Below, in pieces: positions 16,874 to 25,764 of a DNA stretch of 64,000 nucleotides. Origin of the DNA: Thalassospira povalilytica (GTDB lineage: Bacteria > Pseudomonadota > Alphaproteobacteria > Rhodospirillales > Thalassospiraceae); assembly GCF_002844235.1 (NCBI RefSeq), contig NZ_PGTS01000002.1, positions 62,001 through 126,000 on the forward strand, in the 5' to 3' direction. How positions within the stretch are numbered: position 1 is the first letter of the stretch; each line of letters begins with the position of its first letter. The notes beneath the pieces were generated by a model. That model saw only the letters and a list, made by a program, of their open reading frames with translations, did no database searches and was not told the origin of the DNA. The position numbers were made by a program, and so were the translations under genes.

Positions 16874-17781
16874 TCCCGAAATTGCATGCCGACCCGGCGC
16901 AGATCATTTTCAAGATCGCAATGGGCCGGATTCCAGCCAAGATCGCTGACGGCCTTTGTCGCGGTCATGGTTTGATGGCGGGCAAGTCCCGCCGCCCAGC
17001 GGCCCAGTCGTGTGATGGCGGTTTGCACCGTGATGGCATCAATCTGGCAATCGGGCGTGCCAACATGGCGGGCGATCAGGCCGGCCAGCGCACGGTTGGT
17101 CAGATCATTGATCGCAACCCCGAAATAGCTTGAACCGGGTGCGGCGTTGCCAAGGGCCAGGCAATAAAGATCGGCCAGATCATCGGCATGAACCATCGGC
17201 AGGGTCACATCGCCATCACCGATCAGGGTGACGCGGTCATTGGTGCGTGCGGTTTGCAGATCACGGGCAAGAAGCCCGTAATGCCCGTGTCTTCCGGTGG
17301 CATAGACACAGCCCGGATGAATGACGATGCCGTGCAATCGTTCATCGCCCAGCACGCGATCAATGCCGGAACACATCCATTGAAATTCGGGCAGCGGGTC
17401 AAAGGGGCTGCTTTCATCGATTGACTGTCCGGGTGGCGTTTGCGCAAACAACCAGCTGCCACCGGTATAGAGGAAGCGCACAGGTCCGGGCATGGCGTGC
17501 ACGGCCGGGATGAGGTGATCAAGCAGGGTGCGGTCGATATCGGTCATGGCATCGGAAAAATCGCAGGCCGCATGAATGACCGCATCAACGGGTGGCAGGG
17601 CCGCACACCAGCGGGCCGGATCGGTCAGATCGCCATGGATCGGAACAGCCCCGATCGCGCGCAATCTGGTGCAGGCGGTTTCAGATCGGGCCAGGGCAAA
17701 GACCCGGTATTGACGGGAAATCAGGCTGTCAACAAGTGCCGAGCCGATCAGCCCGGTTCCGCCGGTAATGAAAACACGCAT
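16870..17781 (-). CDS. NAD-dependent epimerase/dehydratase-like SDR protein
   Basis: A 303-residue extended short-chain dehydrogenase-like protein. The nucleotide motif GGTGLIG is at residues 7-13, followed by a GDLTDP segment and an IHAACDF segment as in NAD(P)-dependent epimerases. The YxxxK active site is absent: the expected place reads EFQWMCSGIDRV. It may be a non-catalytic NmrA-like binder or act by another mechanism. ATG 17781 has AAGGAATTT upstream. It overlaps the SMR gene tail to tail by 4 bp. Confidence 0.82.
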   Translation of the reverse strand: MRVFITGGTGLIGSALVDSLISRQYRVFALARSETACTRLRAIGAVPIHGDLTDPARWCAALPPVDAVIHAACDFSDAMTDIDRTLLDHLIPAVHAMPGPVRFLYTGGSWLFAQTPPGQSIDESSPFDPLPEFQWMCSGIDRVLGDERLHGIVIHPGCVYATGRHGHYGLLARDLQTARTNDRVTLIGDGDVTLPMVHADDLADLYCLALGNAAPGSSYFGVAINDLTNRALAGLIARHVGTPDCQIDAITVQTAITRLGRWAAGLARHQTMTATKAVSDLGWNPAHCDLENDLRRVGMQFRD

Positions 17782-17873
17782 CTGAAATTCCTTCCTGTGA
17801 GAACAGATTTGGCGATGGCCACAGGCGGTGTTTTCGGACCTCAACCGCGATTGAGGTCAAGCGGTTTTATCGG

Positions 17874-17918
17874 GGTAATCAAAATCCGGGCAATCAAAAT
17901 CCGGGCAAACAAAAAAGC
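17874..17918. repeat. Three 15-bp tandem repeats before the ridA terminator
   Basis: GGTAATCAAAATCCG, GGCAATCAAAATCCG and the decayed GGCAAACAAAAAAGC lie head to tail. The third runs into the terminator hairpin at 17914-17937. Confidence 0.75.
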
Positions 17919-17937
17919 CGGGCATTTGCCCGGCTTT
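17914..17937 (-). terminator. Rho-independent terminator of ridA
   Basis: AAAGCCGGGCA pairs with TGCCCGGCTTT. On the minus strand the stem is followed by six T, which suits termination of the ridA-like gene. Confidence 0.85.
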
Positions 17938-17959
17938 GAAATTGTGATCGGCGATTTGA

Positions 17960-18424
17960 TCAGGCGACTTCGAAAATGCCGTCAATTTCAACCGCAACGC
18001 CAAGCGGAAGCGATGCCACACCCACAGCGGAGCGGGCATGTTTGCCGACATCGCCAAATATTTCTACCATGGTGTCGGACGCACCATTGACGACTTTGGG
18101 CTGATCGGTGAATTCCGGGGCGGAATTGACAAAGGCATTGAGTTTGACAACGCGGGTGACCTTATCAAGGTCGCCGATCGCAGCCTTGAGCTGGGCAATC
18201 AGGTTGAGTGCGCACAGGCGGGCGGCCTTTTGGCCGTCTTCGACCTGATAATCCTTGCCGAGTTTGCCGACAAATTTCAGTTCGCCATTTTCCATGGTGA
18301 TCTGACCGGAAATGTGAACCAGATTGTTCGAGACAACATAGGGCACATAATTCGCAACCGGTGCGGTGGCATTGGGCAGGGTGATGCCAAGTTCGGCAAG
18401 ACGTGCGTCGATTTTACCAGCCAT
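17960..18424 (-). CDS. RidA family protein (enamine/imine deaminase)
   Basis: A 154-residue YjgF/YER057c/UK114 protein. The late motif RSAVGVASLPLGVAVEIDGIFEV contains the Arg that holds the substrate carboxylate in RidA enzymes, and the LNLIAQLKAAIGDLDKVTRVVKL segment is typical of the family. The length is of the longer type that starts with a 20-residue extension. These trimers hydrolyse reactive enamines made by PLP enzymes. ATG 18424 is spaced well from GGA; the ATG 9 bp upstream sits directly on the ribosome site. Confidence 0.92.
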   Translation of the reverse strand: MAGKIDARLAELGITLPNATAPVANYVPYVVSNNLVHISGQITMENGELKFVGKLGKDYQVEDGQKAARLCALNLIAQLKAAIGDLDKVTRVVKLNAFVNSAPEFTDQPKVVNGASDTMVEIFGDVGKHARSAVGVASLPLGVAVEIDGIFEVA

Positions 18425-18714
18425 GATTTCCATCCTTCAGACTGTGGTGGCACAGGGTCGGAACCCTCGTTTGAGGCAAACTTACCGATCCTGACCGCCG
18501 AACAAAACAGTTTCTTTTGGTTCGTCGGTCATCGGGGATTTATGTCGATGGCAGGGATTGGGCATTGCTGCGGTGCCGCATTTCACCGATAGTTGAGAAA
18601 AATCAAATTGTGCCGGGCGGCAAAGCACCGCAAAACTGTATGCACAACACCCGGTGCCGGTGGCAGATGCCGGGCACATGTTTGGAATGAAACCAGTTCG
18701 CCAAAGGGGACTTC

Positions 18715-19614
18715 ATGGCATTGCGCGACCAGATCGGAAATTTGCATGGCGGGTGGCTTGCCCTGATCGGGGTACTGGTGATTTGCCCGGATGCGCTGTT
18801 GATCCGGCTGATTGAAGTCGATGACATGACGGCGTCATTCTGGCGTCTGGCATTGTTGAGTGTTGCGACCCTGATGCTGGCCTTGTGGAAAGGGCAGCGG
18901 CGCGGTGAAGGTGTTTTGCAATCGGTCACACCGGGCAGGGCCGAGATCCCGGCAGCCTTGTTTTATTGCGGGACGACGATCTTTTTCATTTTGTCGGTGC
19001 GCAATACCGATGCGGCCAATACACTGGTGATCATTGCCGCAACCCCGCTGATTGCCGGGGTGATGGGGGTTTTCATCTTCAAGCGCGGACAACCGATGCG
19101 GACCTGGGTGGCATCCTTTGTCGTGCTGGCGGCGCTGGGCATGATTGTCGGGGCCGGGTTTGGCGGCAAGAATGCGCTTGGCGATCTTCTGGCGCTGGGG
19201 ACGGCGACCTGCATGGCCGGGTTTTTCAACGTGATCGGGGCCAAGCCCGAAATCAATGAAATCAAGGCTATGTTGCTGGGCGCTGTTCTGGGGGCGGTGA
19301 TTTTGCTGCCAACAGCGGAGCCGTTCACCGTGACCGGCATGGACTGGCTGTGGCTGGCGATGCTGGGCTTTTGGGTGTTGCCGGTATCGTTTCTGTTCAT
19401 TTCGGCAGGGGCGCGCAAAATACCGGCAGCCGAGGTCGGCCTGATCATGCTGAACGAGGCGATTTTCGGATCGTTTCTGGTGTGGCTGTTTATCGGTGAA
19501 GTACCAAGCAACACGACACTGATTTGCGGGTCGGTGGTGATCGTGACACTGGTGTTTCACAGCTATCTTGGTATTCGTGAAGTGCGCCGGATGCGGGTTG
19601 GTGCATCGGCCTGA
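18715..19614 (+). CDS. EamA/DMT family membrane transporter
   Basis: A 299-residue protein with about ten hydrophobic helices arranged as two EamA repeats, each ending in a segment with a conserved acidic residue (SLRNTDAANTLVIIAATPLIAGV-like in the first half, ISAGARKIPAAEVGLIMLNEAIFG in the second). DMT transporters export metabolites such as amino acids or nucleosides; the substrate here cannot be read. It is a single gene, divergent from ridA. The eptA operator starts only 28 bp after its stop. Confidence 0.9.
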   Translation: MALRDQIGNLHGGWLALIGVLVICPDALLIRLIEVDDMTASFWRLALLSVATLMLALWKGQRRGEGVLQSVTPGRAEIPAALFYCGTTIFFILSVRNTDAANTLVIIAATPLIAGVMGVFIFKRGQPMRTWVASFVVLAALGMIVGAGFGGKNALGDLLALGTATCMAGFFNVIGAKPEINEIKAMLLGAVLGAVILLPTAEPFTVTGMDWLWLAMLGFWVLPVSFLFISAGARKIPAAEVGLIMLNEAIFGSFLVWLFIGEVPSNTTLICGSVVIVTLVFHSYLGIREVRRMRVGASA

Positions 19615-19642
19615 CCGGGGCGGTTATTGCCAGCGCACATCT

Positions 19643-19659
19643 TTCAGGTTGCTGTCAGG
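19643..19659 (+). promoter_or_regulatory. OmpR-type operator upstream of eptA
   Basis: TTCAGGTTGCTGTCAGG is identical to the site at 12321-12337. It extends to a second TCAGGTTG, so the half-sites here are nearly perfect direct repeats at an 11-bp period. The site lies 113 bp before the eptA start. Control by the response regulator at 12389 is inferred. Confidence 0.7.
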
Positions 19660-19771
19660 TTGGGGCTTTAAATGTTGCGGGGTTGGTCAAGGACCAATCG
19701 CCCCGCAGGGCATCTGTTGAGGTGCGCTTTCTGCTGCGGGGTGGATGTGCCCAGATAGCAGGTAGGCCTTT

Positions 19772-21499
19772 ATGCCCCGTTCCCGGTTCGTGCCGAAAAT
19801 TCCACCGATTGATTATCGTATTGTTCTTGTTGTGCTGGCGGTCTTTTTCACGCTGGTTCTCAATGCCAGAGTGCTTGGTCATTTCTATGACATTCTGGGT
19901 GCGCTTGGCGCCTATGACCGCGGATTTGCGATCAGTGCGCCGTTTGTACTGATTTTGGCATCACTTGTGGTGTTTACGCCGTTTTCGTGGCGCTATCTGT
20001 TCAAGCCGTTTTTCGTGGTGCTGATCGCAACAAGTGCGCTTGCCCATTACGGGATGATGAAATACGGCATCGTGTTTGATCGCGGCATGATGGAAAACGT
20101 GATCGAAACCAACCAGCTTGAAGCGGCATCCTATTTCAGTGTGCCGGCCCTGTTGTGGTTTGTGGCGACCGGTATCGTGCCGGTATGTGTTCTTTTGATC
20201 GTGCCGGTGCGCTATCCGTCGACAGTGTTGCGCGGGGTCGGGCAGCGCATTGTCATGATGCTTGTGCCGCTGGTGTTGCTGGGCGGAATTGGCGGCCTTT
20301 ATTTCAAGGATTACGCATCGGTCGGGCGCAATAACAAGGTGCTGGGCAAGGAGATCATCCCGTCAAATTTCATCACCGGGACGATCCAGCTGGTCAAGCG
20401 GCGCTATCTTTATGCCGATATGCCGTTTCGCAAGATCGGCGAGGATGCGCGTCTTGTTACCGCACCGGGGAAAACCAAGCCGACATTGATGTTTCTGGTG
20501 ATCGGGGAAACCGCGCGGGCGCAAAGTGTGGCGGCCAACGGGTATGATCGCCCGACATCGCCCTTTACCAGTCAGATTGACGGGCTTCTGGCGTTTCAGA
20601 ATGTGCAATCCTGTGGCACGGCGACCGCGGTTTCGGTTCCCTGCATGTTTTCGCCGATGGATCATGCCAATTATGATGGCGAAATCGCGCGCCATAGCGA
20701 AAGCCTGATGGATGTGTTGCAGCGTGCCGGGGTCAAGGTCCTGTGGAAGGATAATGACGAAGGCTGCAAGGGGGTCTGTGACCGCATTCCGAGCATCGAG
20801 ATTTCAGCCGATGCGTTTCCCGAAGAATGCGTTCTGGGCACCTGTTATGACGAGGTGATGTTGCGCAACCTTGATCAGCAGGTGGCAGATAAGCTGGTCG
20901 ATCAGCTTATTGCCTTTCACCTGATGGGCAGCCACGGGCCGACCTATTACAAACGTTATCCCGAGGCCCATCGTGCCTTTGCGCCGGACTGCCCGCGCAG
21001 CGATATTGAAAATTGCAGCGCCAAGGAGCTGATCAATACCTATGACAATACGATCCGCTATACCGATTATGTGGTGGCGGAACTGGTGGCGAAGCTTAAA
21101 TCCTATGAGGATCGCTATAACACCGTGTTGCTTTATGTGTCCGATCACGGGGAATCGCTTGGCGAGGGCGGGCTTTATCTGCATGGCGCGCCCTATATGC
21201 TGGCCCCGGATGAACAGACCCATGTGCCGATGATGATGTGGATGTCCGATGGATATCAGACCGCGCGCGCGGTCGGGCAGGAGTGCCTTGGTGATCAGGC
21301 GCAAAATGGCGCGTTTTCCCATGACAATCTGTTTTCAACCGTGCTTGGCGTCATGGGGGTCGAAACCGGGCTTTATCAGCCGACCAAGGATATCCTGGCG
21401 CGCTGTACTGCGAACGATGCCGACATGGCAGGGCGGCGCGACGGGGCCGTTGAAGCGGCCCTTGCAACAGTGTCCGCGGCCGGTCCGCAACGGCAGTAA
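19772..21499 (+). CDS. eptA: Lipid A phosphoethanolamine transferase
   Basis: A 575-residue inner-membrane enzyme with five N-terminal helices and a periplasmic alkaline-phosphatase-like domain. It adds phosphoethanolamine to lipid A and lowers binding of polymyxin and other cationic peptides. Active-site residues seen: Glu246 in IGETARAQ, nucleophile Thr285 in CGTATAVSVPC flanked by Cys281 and Cys291, His388 (GSHGPTY), Asp458-His459 (SDHGES) and His471. Several of these match MCR/EptA numbering as I recall it. The shared OmpR-type operator lies upstream. Confidence 0.95.
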   Translation: MPRSRFVPKIPPIDYRIVLVVLAVFFTLVLNARVLGHFYDILGALGAYDRGFAISAPFVLILASLVVFTPFSWRYLFKPFFVVLIATSALAHYGMMKYGIVFDRGMMENVIETNQLEAASYFSVPALLWFVATGIVPVCVLLIVPVRYPSTVLRGVGQRIVMMLVPLVLLGGIGGLYFKDYASVGRNNKVLGKEIIPSNFITGTIQLVKRRYLYADMPFRKIGEDARLVTAPGKTKPTLMFLVIGETARAQSVAANGYDRPTSPFTSQIDGLLAFQNVQSCGTATAVSVPCMFSPMDHANYDGEIARHSESLMDVLQRAGVKVLWKDNDEGCKGVCDRIPSIEISADAFPEECVLGTCYDEVMLRNLDQQVADKLVDQLIAFHLMGSHGPTYYKRYPEAHRAFAPDCPRSDIENCSAKELINTYDNTIRYTDYVVAELVAKLKSYEDRYNTVLLYVSDHGESLGEGGLYLHGAPYMLAPDEQTHVPMMMWMSDGYQTARAVGQECLGDQAQNGAFSHDNLFSTVLGVMGVETGLYQPTKDILARCTANDADMAGRRDGAVEAALATVSAAGPQRQ

Positions 21500-21552
21500 G
21501 GTGCAGGGACAAGGCCCGCAAGGAATTGACAGACGGGGCACTTCGTATTAGT

Positions 21553-21570
21553 TGAGTGAACTCAGTGAGT
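21553..21570. promoter_or_regulatory. Operator-like inverted repeat before the second tetR gene
   Basis: TGAGTGAACTCAGTGAGT contains the perfect palindrome TGAGT-GA-ACTCA and a third TGAGT half-site. It overlaps the likely promoter of the TetR gene starting at 21596, so autoregulation is probable. Confidence 0.55.
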
Positions 21571-21595
21571 TTGCTTGATGAGTTGGAGGGCCCCG

Positions 21596-22216
21596 ATGAG
21601 CATTCGGGCAACCAGACGTGAAGAAACCCGTCAGAAGATACTTGAGGCGGCGCGGGGCATTCTTGAAAGCGGTGATTTCGAGGAGGCATCGACGCGCGAA
21701 ATCGCCAAGCGGGCCGGGGTCGCCGAAGGGACGATTTTTCATCACTTTTCGACCAAGGAAGAACTGATCATCAGCTGTGTAACCACACAGCTGGCCGAAG
21801 CCATTGAAAAGGGTCTTTATACGATGGACCCGGAATGGTGCTTTGTCGACAAGTTGATGCATGTGGCGTCATACCGCTTTACCCAGATCGGCCTTCATCC
21901 GACACTTTGGAACGTGATCATGCGCCAGCTGACCTTTGCGCCGCGCAAGGGGGCGGTGCATGACATGATGCAGCGCAGCGGCCTGATCAAGGCGATTACC
22001 GACCTGATCGAAGAAGCGCAGCTTTCGGGGGAGTTGAACCCGGATCTGTCACCGACCCTGATCCGTAAAAGCCTGATGGCGCTGTTTCTGTTTACGATCC
22101 ACGAACATATGAGCACGCAGAATTTCGACTGCGAAGACATGTGTGCGACGCTGCGCGAATTGATCGAGGTGCAGACAATCGGACTTTGGGCACGTAAACC
22201 CGAATGTGCGGCGTAA
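21596..22216 (+). CDS. TetR/AcrR family transcriptional regulator
   Basis: A 206-residue regulator with the TetR helix-turn-helix at about 26-47 (REIAKRAGVAEGTIFHHFSTKEEL). The C-terminal sensor domain is unassigned. ATG 21596 follows TTGGAGGG; the earlier in-frame TTG/ATG at 21575/21578 lie before this ribosome site. It is 96 bp downstream of eptA in the same direction. Its own promoter carries an inverted repeat, so it is probably a separate unit. No obvious target besides itself is visible here. Confidence 0.9.
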   Translation: MSIRATRREETRQKILEAARGILESGDFEEASTREIAKRAGVAEGTIFHHFSTKEELIISCVTTQLAEAIEKGLYTMDPEWCFVDKLMHVASYRFTQIGLHPTLWNVIMRQLTFAPRKGAVHDMMQRSGLIKAITDLIEEAQLSGELNPDLSPTLIRKSLMALFLFTIHEHMSTQNFDCEDMCATLRELIEVQTIGLWARKPECAA

Positions 22217-22222
22217 CCGGAC

Positions 22223-22648
22223 CTATTCCCCGATCAGATGCAGGATGACGTTGCGCCGATGCGGGGCGTGGCGATGTTCGAACAGATAGATGCCCTGCCA
22301 GGTGCCAAGCAGGGCAAAGCCATCGGCAACCGGGATGGTAAGGGACACGTCGGTCAGGGCTGATTTGATGTGGGCGGGCATGTCGTCGGGGCCTTCGCAG
22401 GTATGGCGATAAAGGCTTGGATTTTCCTGAACGAGCCGGCCAAAGAATGTTTCCAGATCAAGACGCACATCGGGATCGGCATTTTCCTGAATGGTCAGGC
22501 TGGCCGATGTGTGGCGGACAAAGACCGTCAACTGCCCGCGCGCAATGCCGGTCGAGGCGACCCATGATTGCACCTGATCGGTGATTTCAGTCAGTCCCTG
22601 GGTACCGGTTTTGATTTCAAGGGTGCATTGATCCTGACGCAGCATCAT
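22223..22648 (-). CDS. yjbQ: YjbQ / UPF0047 family protein
   Basis: A 141-residue protein of the conserved YjbQ family. Visible signatures are the FVRHTSASLTIQENADPDV motif, which holds the metal/substrate His and conserved Asn-Asp, and the end motif GTWQGIYLFEHRHAPHRRNV. Family members show weak thiamine-phosphate synthase activity when overproduced; the natural role is unclear. It is convergent with the TetR gene, 6 bp apart, without a clear terminator between. Confidence 0.92.
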   Translation of the reverse strand: MMLRQDQCTLEIKTGTQGLTEITDQVQSWVASTGIARGQLTVFVRHTSASLTIQENADPDVRLDLETFFGRLVQENPSLYRHTCEGPDDMPAHIKSALTDVSLTIPVADGFALLGTWQGIYLFEHRHAPHRRNVILHLIGE

Positions 22649-22769
22649 TTCATCTTGCCTGTCATTGACGGGAAATTGGTCTGGCGGTGATGGTAGAAGT
22701 GCGATCTGTTGCTGACAAGGGGGCTGTCATGTTTGTTGGCGGGTGCAGTAAAACCATCGCGTTTTCAGC

Positions 22770-23177
22770 ATGTTATCCGTGCCACAATATTGCCACTTGA
22801 CGCAAACGGCCGGTGTGAATAACGATCTGGGCGTTAACTTTCGACTGGAAAATCCGTTGCGTTTCATTTCCTGCATGCTTGTGATCCTGATCAGCCTGAC
22901 AGTTCTGCTGTCGGGGCATGGCACCGTGCAGGCAGGTTCCGGTTCGTCCGGTGACGGGCACCATGTTGTGACGATCGATGTCACCAAACCGGTGTCCCAT
23001 GATCCGCATTCATCCCATGCCGATATTTGTGGCATGACAGTGTGCGGTCCCTATGCAGAGGAACATGTCAGCACGGCATTGTTCATGCCGGTGGTGACGT
23101 CTGTGACCTATTGGGTGCAGGACCGTACCCTTGTTTCCGCCGAGGCGGATGGCAGCTACAAGCCGCCGCGCGCCTGA
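22770..23177 (+). CDS. Small exported His/Cys protein at the head of the copper cluster
   Basis: A predicted 135-residue protein. After about 30 residues there is a hydrophobic signal or anchor segment (ISCMLVILISLTVLLSGHG), then a short exported part with GDGHHVV, HDPHSSHADICGMTVCGPY and a C-terminal YKPPRA. His and Cys spacing suggests metal contact, as in DUF2946-like or CopL-type small proteins found beside copper genes. The start at 22770 is uncertain; the signal segment could begin later. Placement just before the cupredoxin and copAB supports a real gene. Confidence 0.6.
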   Translation: MLSVPQYCHLTQTAGVNNDLGVNFRLENPLRFISCMLVILISLTVLLSGHGTVQAGSGSSGDGHHVVTIDVTKPVSHDPHSSHADICGMTVCGPYAEEHVSTALFMPVVTSVTYWVQDRTLVSAEADGSYKPPRA

Positions 23178-23317
23178 AAATAATCCCGTTTTAAAGAAAA
23201 CGCCGTCGTTTGTTTGGCCCGTGTCTGTTTGACCCGTGTCGGGCAAAACAGCAAGGTTTGCGCATGTCTTCATGCGGCGATGGCAATCATTCTGACGATT
23301 ATTTTCAGGAGCATGAT

Positions 23318-23884
23318 ATGCCCAGTTTCAAGAAATCCCTTATCCGTCACATCGCGACATCGACCGTTCTTTTGAGCACGCTTGCCGGTATGCAGGCCCC
23401 GGCCTTTGCCGGTGCAGGCCATAGCGGTGGTCATGGCGGGGCATCGACCGATATCGGCATGCCCGGCCAGTTGTCCGATGTTCGCCGGACCATCCGGATC
23501 GTGATGGAAGACAATTTCTTTGATCAGGAAAAGATCATTGTGCGTGCGGGCGAAACCGTACGCTTCATGATCGAGAACAAGGGCGAATTCGTTCACGAAT
23601 TCAATATCGGCACCGCGGCAATGCATGCAGACCATCAGAAGGAAATGTTCATGATGATGGAGCATGGCGCGCTTGAAGCCGACAAAATCAACATGGCGAT
23701 GATGGAAATGGACATGGGTAACGGCATGACGATGAAGCATGACGATCCCAACAGTGTCCTGCTTGAGCCGGGCCAAAGTGCCGAAGTGATCTGGACATTC
23801 CCCAAGGACACCGAACTTGAATTCGCGTGCAATGTGCCAGGCCACTATGAAAGCGGCATGATGGGCAAAATCCGTCTTCAGTAA
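23318..23884 (+). CDS. Cupredoxin-domain copper-binding protein
   Basis: A 188-residue periplasmic protein with a signal ending near PAFA-GAGHSGGHGG, a His/Gly-rich N-terminus, and a plastocyanin-like domain. Type 1 copper ligands are visible: His in EFVHEFNIG, then Cys, His and Met in FACNVPGHYESGMMG. A Met/His-rich insert (MFMMMEHGALEADKINMAMM and on) lies in the middle. CAGGAG upstream supports ATG 23318. It probably carries copper to or from the CopA oxidase encoded next. Confidence 0.9.
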   Translation: MPSFKKSLIRHIATSTVLLSTLAGMQAPAFAGAGHSGGHGGASTDIGMPGQLSDVRRTIRIVMEDNFFDQEKIIVRAGETVRFMIENKGEFVHEFNIGTAAMHADHQKEMFMMMEHGALEADKINMAMMEMDMGNGMTMKHDDPNSVLLEPGQSAEVIWTFPKDTELEFACNVPGHYESGMMGKIRLQ

Positions 23885-23967
23885 TCATCATTGATATGAC
23901 CGGGGGCGTTCGGGATCGGCTTGTCTGCCATCCCGGGCGTCTGTCCGGCCTTTTCAGGTAATTTGAA

Positions 23968-25758
23968 ATGAAAAAACGCATTGTCTTACGCGCCCTGTTG
24001 GGTGCGCTGGGGACGGTCATGCTGTCTGCGCCCAGTTTTGCCGCGACCTATGATCTGACGGTCGATTATGTCGAGATCGATACCGGAACCATGAAAACGC
24101 GCGGCATCGGATATAACGGGTCATCGCCCGGGCCGACCTTGCGGTTCAAGGAAGGCGAGGAGGTGGTGATCAATGTCACCAACAATCTCGAAGAAGCAAC
24201 GTCGATCCACTGGCACGGCTTGATCCTGCCCTATCAGATGGACGGGGTGCCGGGCATCAGTTTCCCCGGCATTGAGCCGGGCGAGACTTTTACCTATCGC
24301 ATTCCGGTTTCACAAAGCGGCACCTACTGGTTTCACAGCCATTCGGGTTTTCAGGAACCCGACGGGGCCTATGGGTCGATCATTATCGAGCCGCAAAAGC
24401 GCGAACCGTTCAAATTTGACCGTGAATATGTGGTGGTTCTGAAAGACAAGCACCCGCATTCGGGCGAACGCATCCTGCGCAATCTGAAAATGATGCCTGA
24501 TTATTACAACCGCAATCAGCGCAGCCTTGGCGATTTCATCATGGATGTGCGCAAGAACGGCCTGGGCGCGACACTTTCGGAGCGTGCCGACTGGGGCGCG
24601 ATGCGCATGATGCCGACCGATATCGAGGATGTGCAGGGCTTTGTCGGCCTGATCAACGGCATGTCGCCCGACCAGAACTGGACGGGGCTGTTTCATCCCG
24701 AAGAACGGGTGCGGTTGCGGTTCATCAATGCATCGGCCATGACCTATTTCGATGTGCGGATCCCCGGACTTGAAATGACGGTGGTGCAGGCCGATGGCAA
24801 TAATGTGCAGCCGGTAAAGGTTGATGAATTCCGCATTGCGGTTGCCGAAACCTATGACGTGATTGTCCAGCCCAAGGACGACAAGGCCTATGCGATCATG
24901 GCGGAATCGATGGGGCGTTCGGGATACGGATTTGGCACATTGGCCCCGCATGAAGGCATGCGTGCCGAAATGCCCGAATTGCGCAAGGAAGCACCGCTTC
25001 TGACCATGGCCGATATGGGCATGAACCATCGTGACATGGGGCACGGTGATATGGGCTCAGGTGAGACGGGCAAAGGCGATATGGCCGGTATGGATCATGG
25101 CGCTGCACCATCGGGCAATTCGGCGATGGGCAATGCGGCAATGGATCATGGATCGGCCGGGTCGATGCCGGGCATGGATCATTCCGGCATGGCCGGTATG
25201 GACCATTCAAATATGGCGGGGATGGATCATTCGGCGATGGCGATGGGCAATCGCGCCGATCCGTTTTATGCGGCGGGTAGCGGATTGACGCCCAAGGCGG
25301 CAAATGGCGGCAAGTTCCTGTCTTATGCCGATCTCAAGGCGCAAAAGCCGCTTTATGCCGACCGTCCGGCCACGCGCGAGATCGAGCTGCGCCTGACCGG
25401 GAATATGGAACGTTATAGCTGGTCGATCAATGGCGTGAAATACGAGGATGCCGAGCCGATCCGCCTGAAATACGGCGAACGGGTGCGGTTCAAGTTTGTC
25501 AATGAAACCATGATGTCGCACCCGATGCATCTGCATGGCATGTGGTCGATCCTTGATACCGGGCAGGGCAAATGGAACCCGGTCAAGCACACCATCAATA
25601 TCAATCCCGGCACCACGGTCTATTCCGAGACCGAGGTCGATGAGCCCGGCCAATGGGCGTTTCATTGCCATCTGAGCTATCACATGGCGACGGGCATGTT
25701 CCGCAAGGTCGTGGTTGAAGGCGGTCCGGCGGTTGCGACACTGAAGAACGGGAATTGA
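23968..25758 (+). CDS. copA: Copper resistance multicopper oxidase CopA
   Basis: A 596-residue periplasmic oxidase that detoxifies Cu(I). Copper-site motifs in order: IHWHGL at 80-85, YWFHSHSG, then near the C-terminus HPMHLHGMW and HCHLSYHMATGM. A Met/His-rich region at about residues 350-428 includes three tandem MAGMDHS-type units and probably binds Cu(I). The leader MKKRIVLRALLGALG ends PSFA-A and lacks the twin-arginine motif common in CopA, so Sec export is indicated. CopB follows 6 bp downstream. Confidence 0.95.
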   Translation: MKKRIVLRALLGALGTVMLSAPSFAATYDLTVDYVEIDTGTMKTRGIGYNGSSPGPTLRFKEGEEVVINVTNNLEEATSIHWHGLILPYQMDGVPGISFPGIEPGETFTYRIPVSQSGTYWFHSHSGFQEPDGAYGSIIIEPQKREPFKFDREYVVVLKDKHPHSGERILRNLKMMPDYYNRNQRSLGDFIMDVRKNGLGATLSERADWGAMRMMPTDIEDVQGFVGLINGMSPDQNWTGLFHPEERVRLRFINASAMTYFDVRIPGLEMTVVQADGNNVQPVKVDEFRIAVAETYDVIVQPKDDKAYAIMAESMGRSGYGFGTLAPHEGMRAEMPELRKEAPLLTMADMGMNHRDMGHGDMGSGETGKGDMAGMDHGAAPSGNSAMGNAAMDHGSAGSMPGMDHSGMAGMDHSNMAGMDHSAMAMGNRADPFYAAGSGLTPKAANGGKFLSYADLKAQKPLYADRPATREIELRLTGNMERYSWSINGVKYEDAEPIRLKYGERVRFKFVNETMMSHPMHLHGMWSILDTGQGKWNPVKHTININPGTTVYSETEVDEPGQWAFHCHLSYHMATGMFRKVVVEGGPAVATLKNGN

Positions 25759-25764
25759 TCCATC

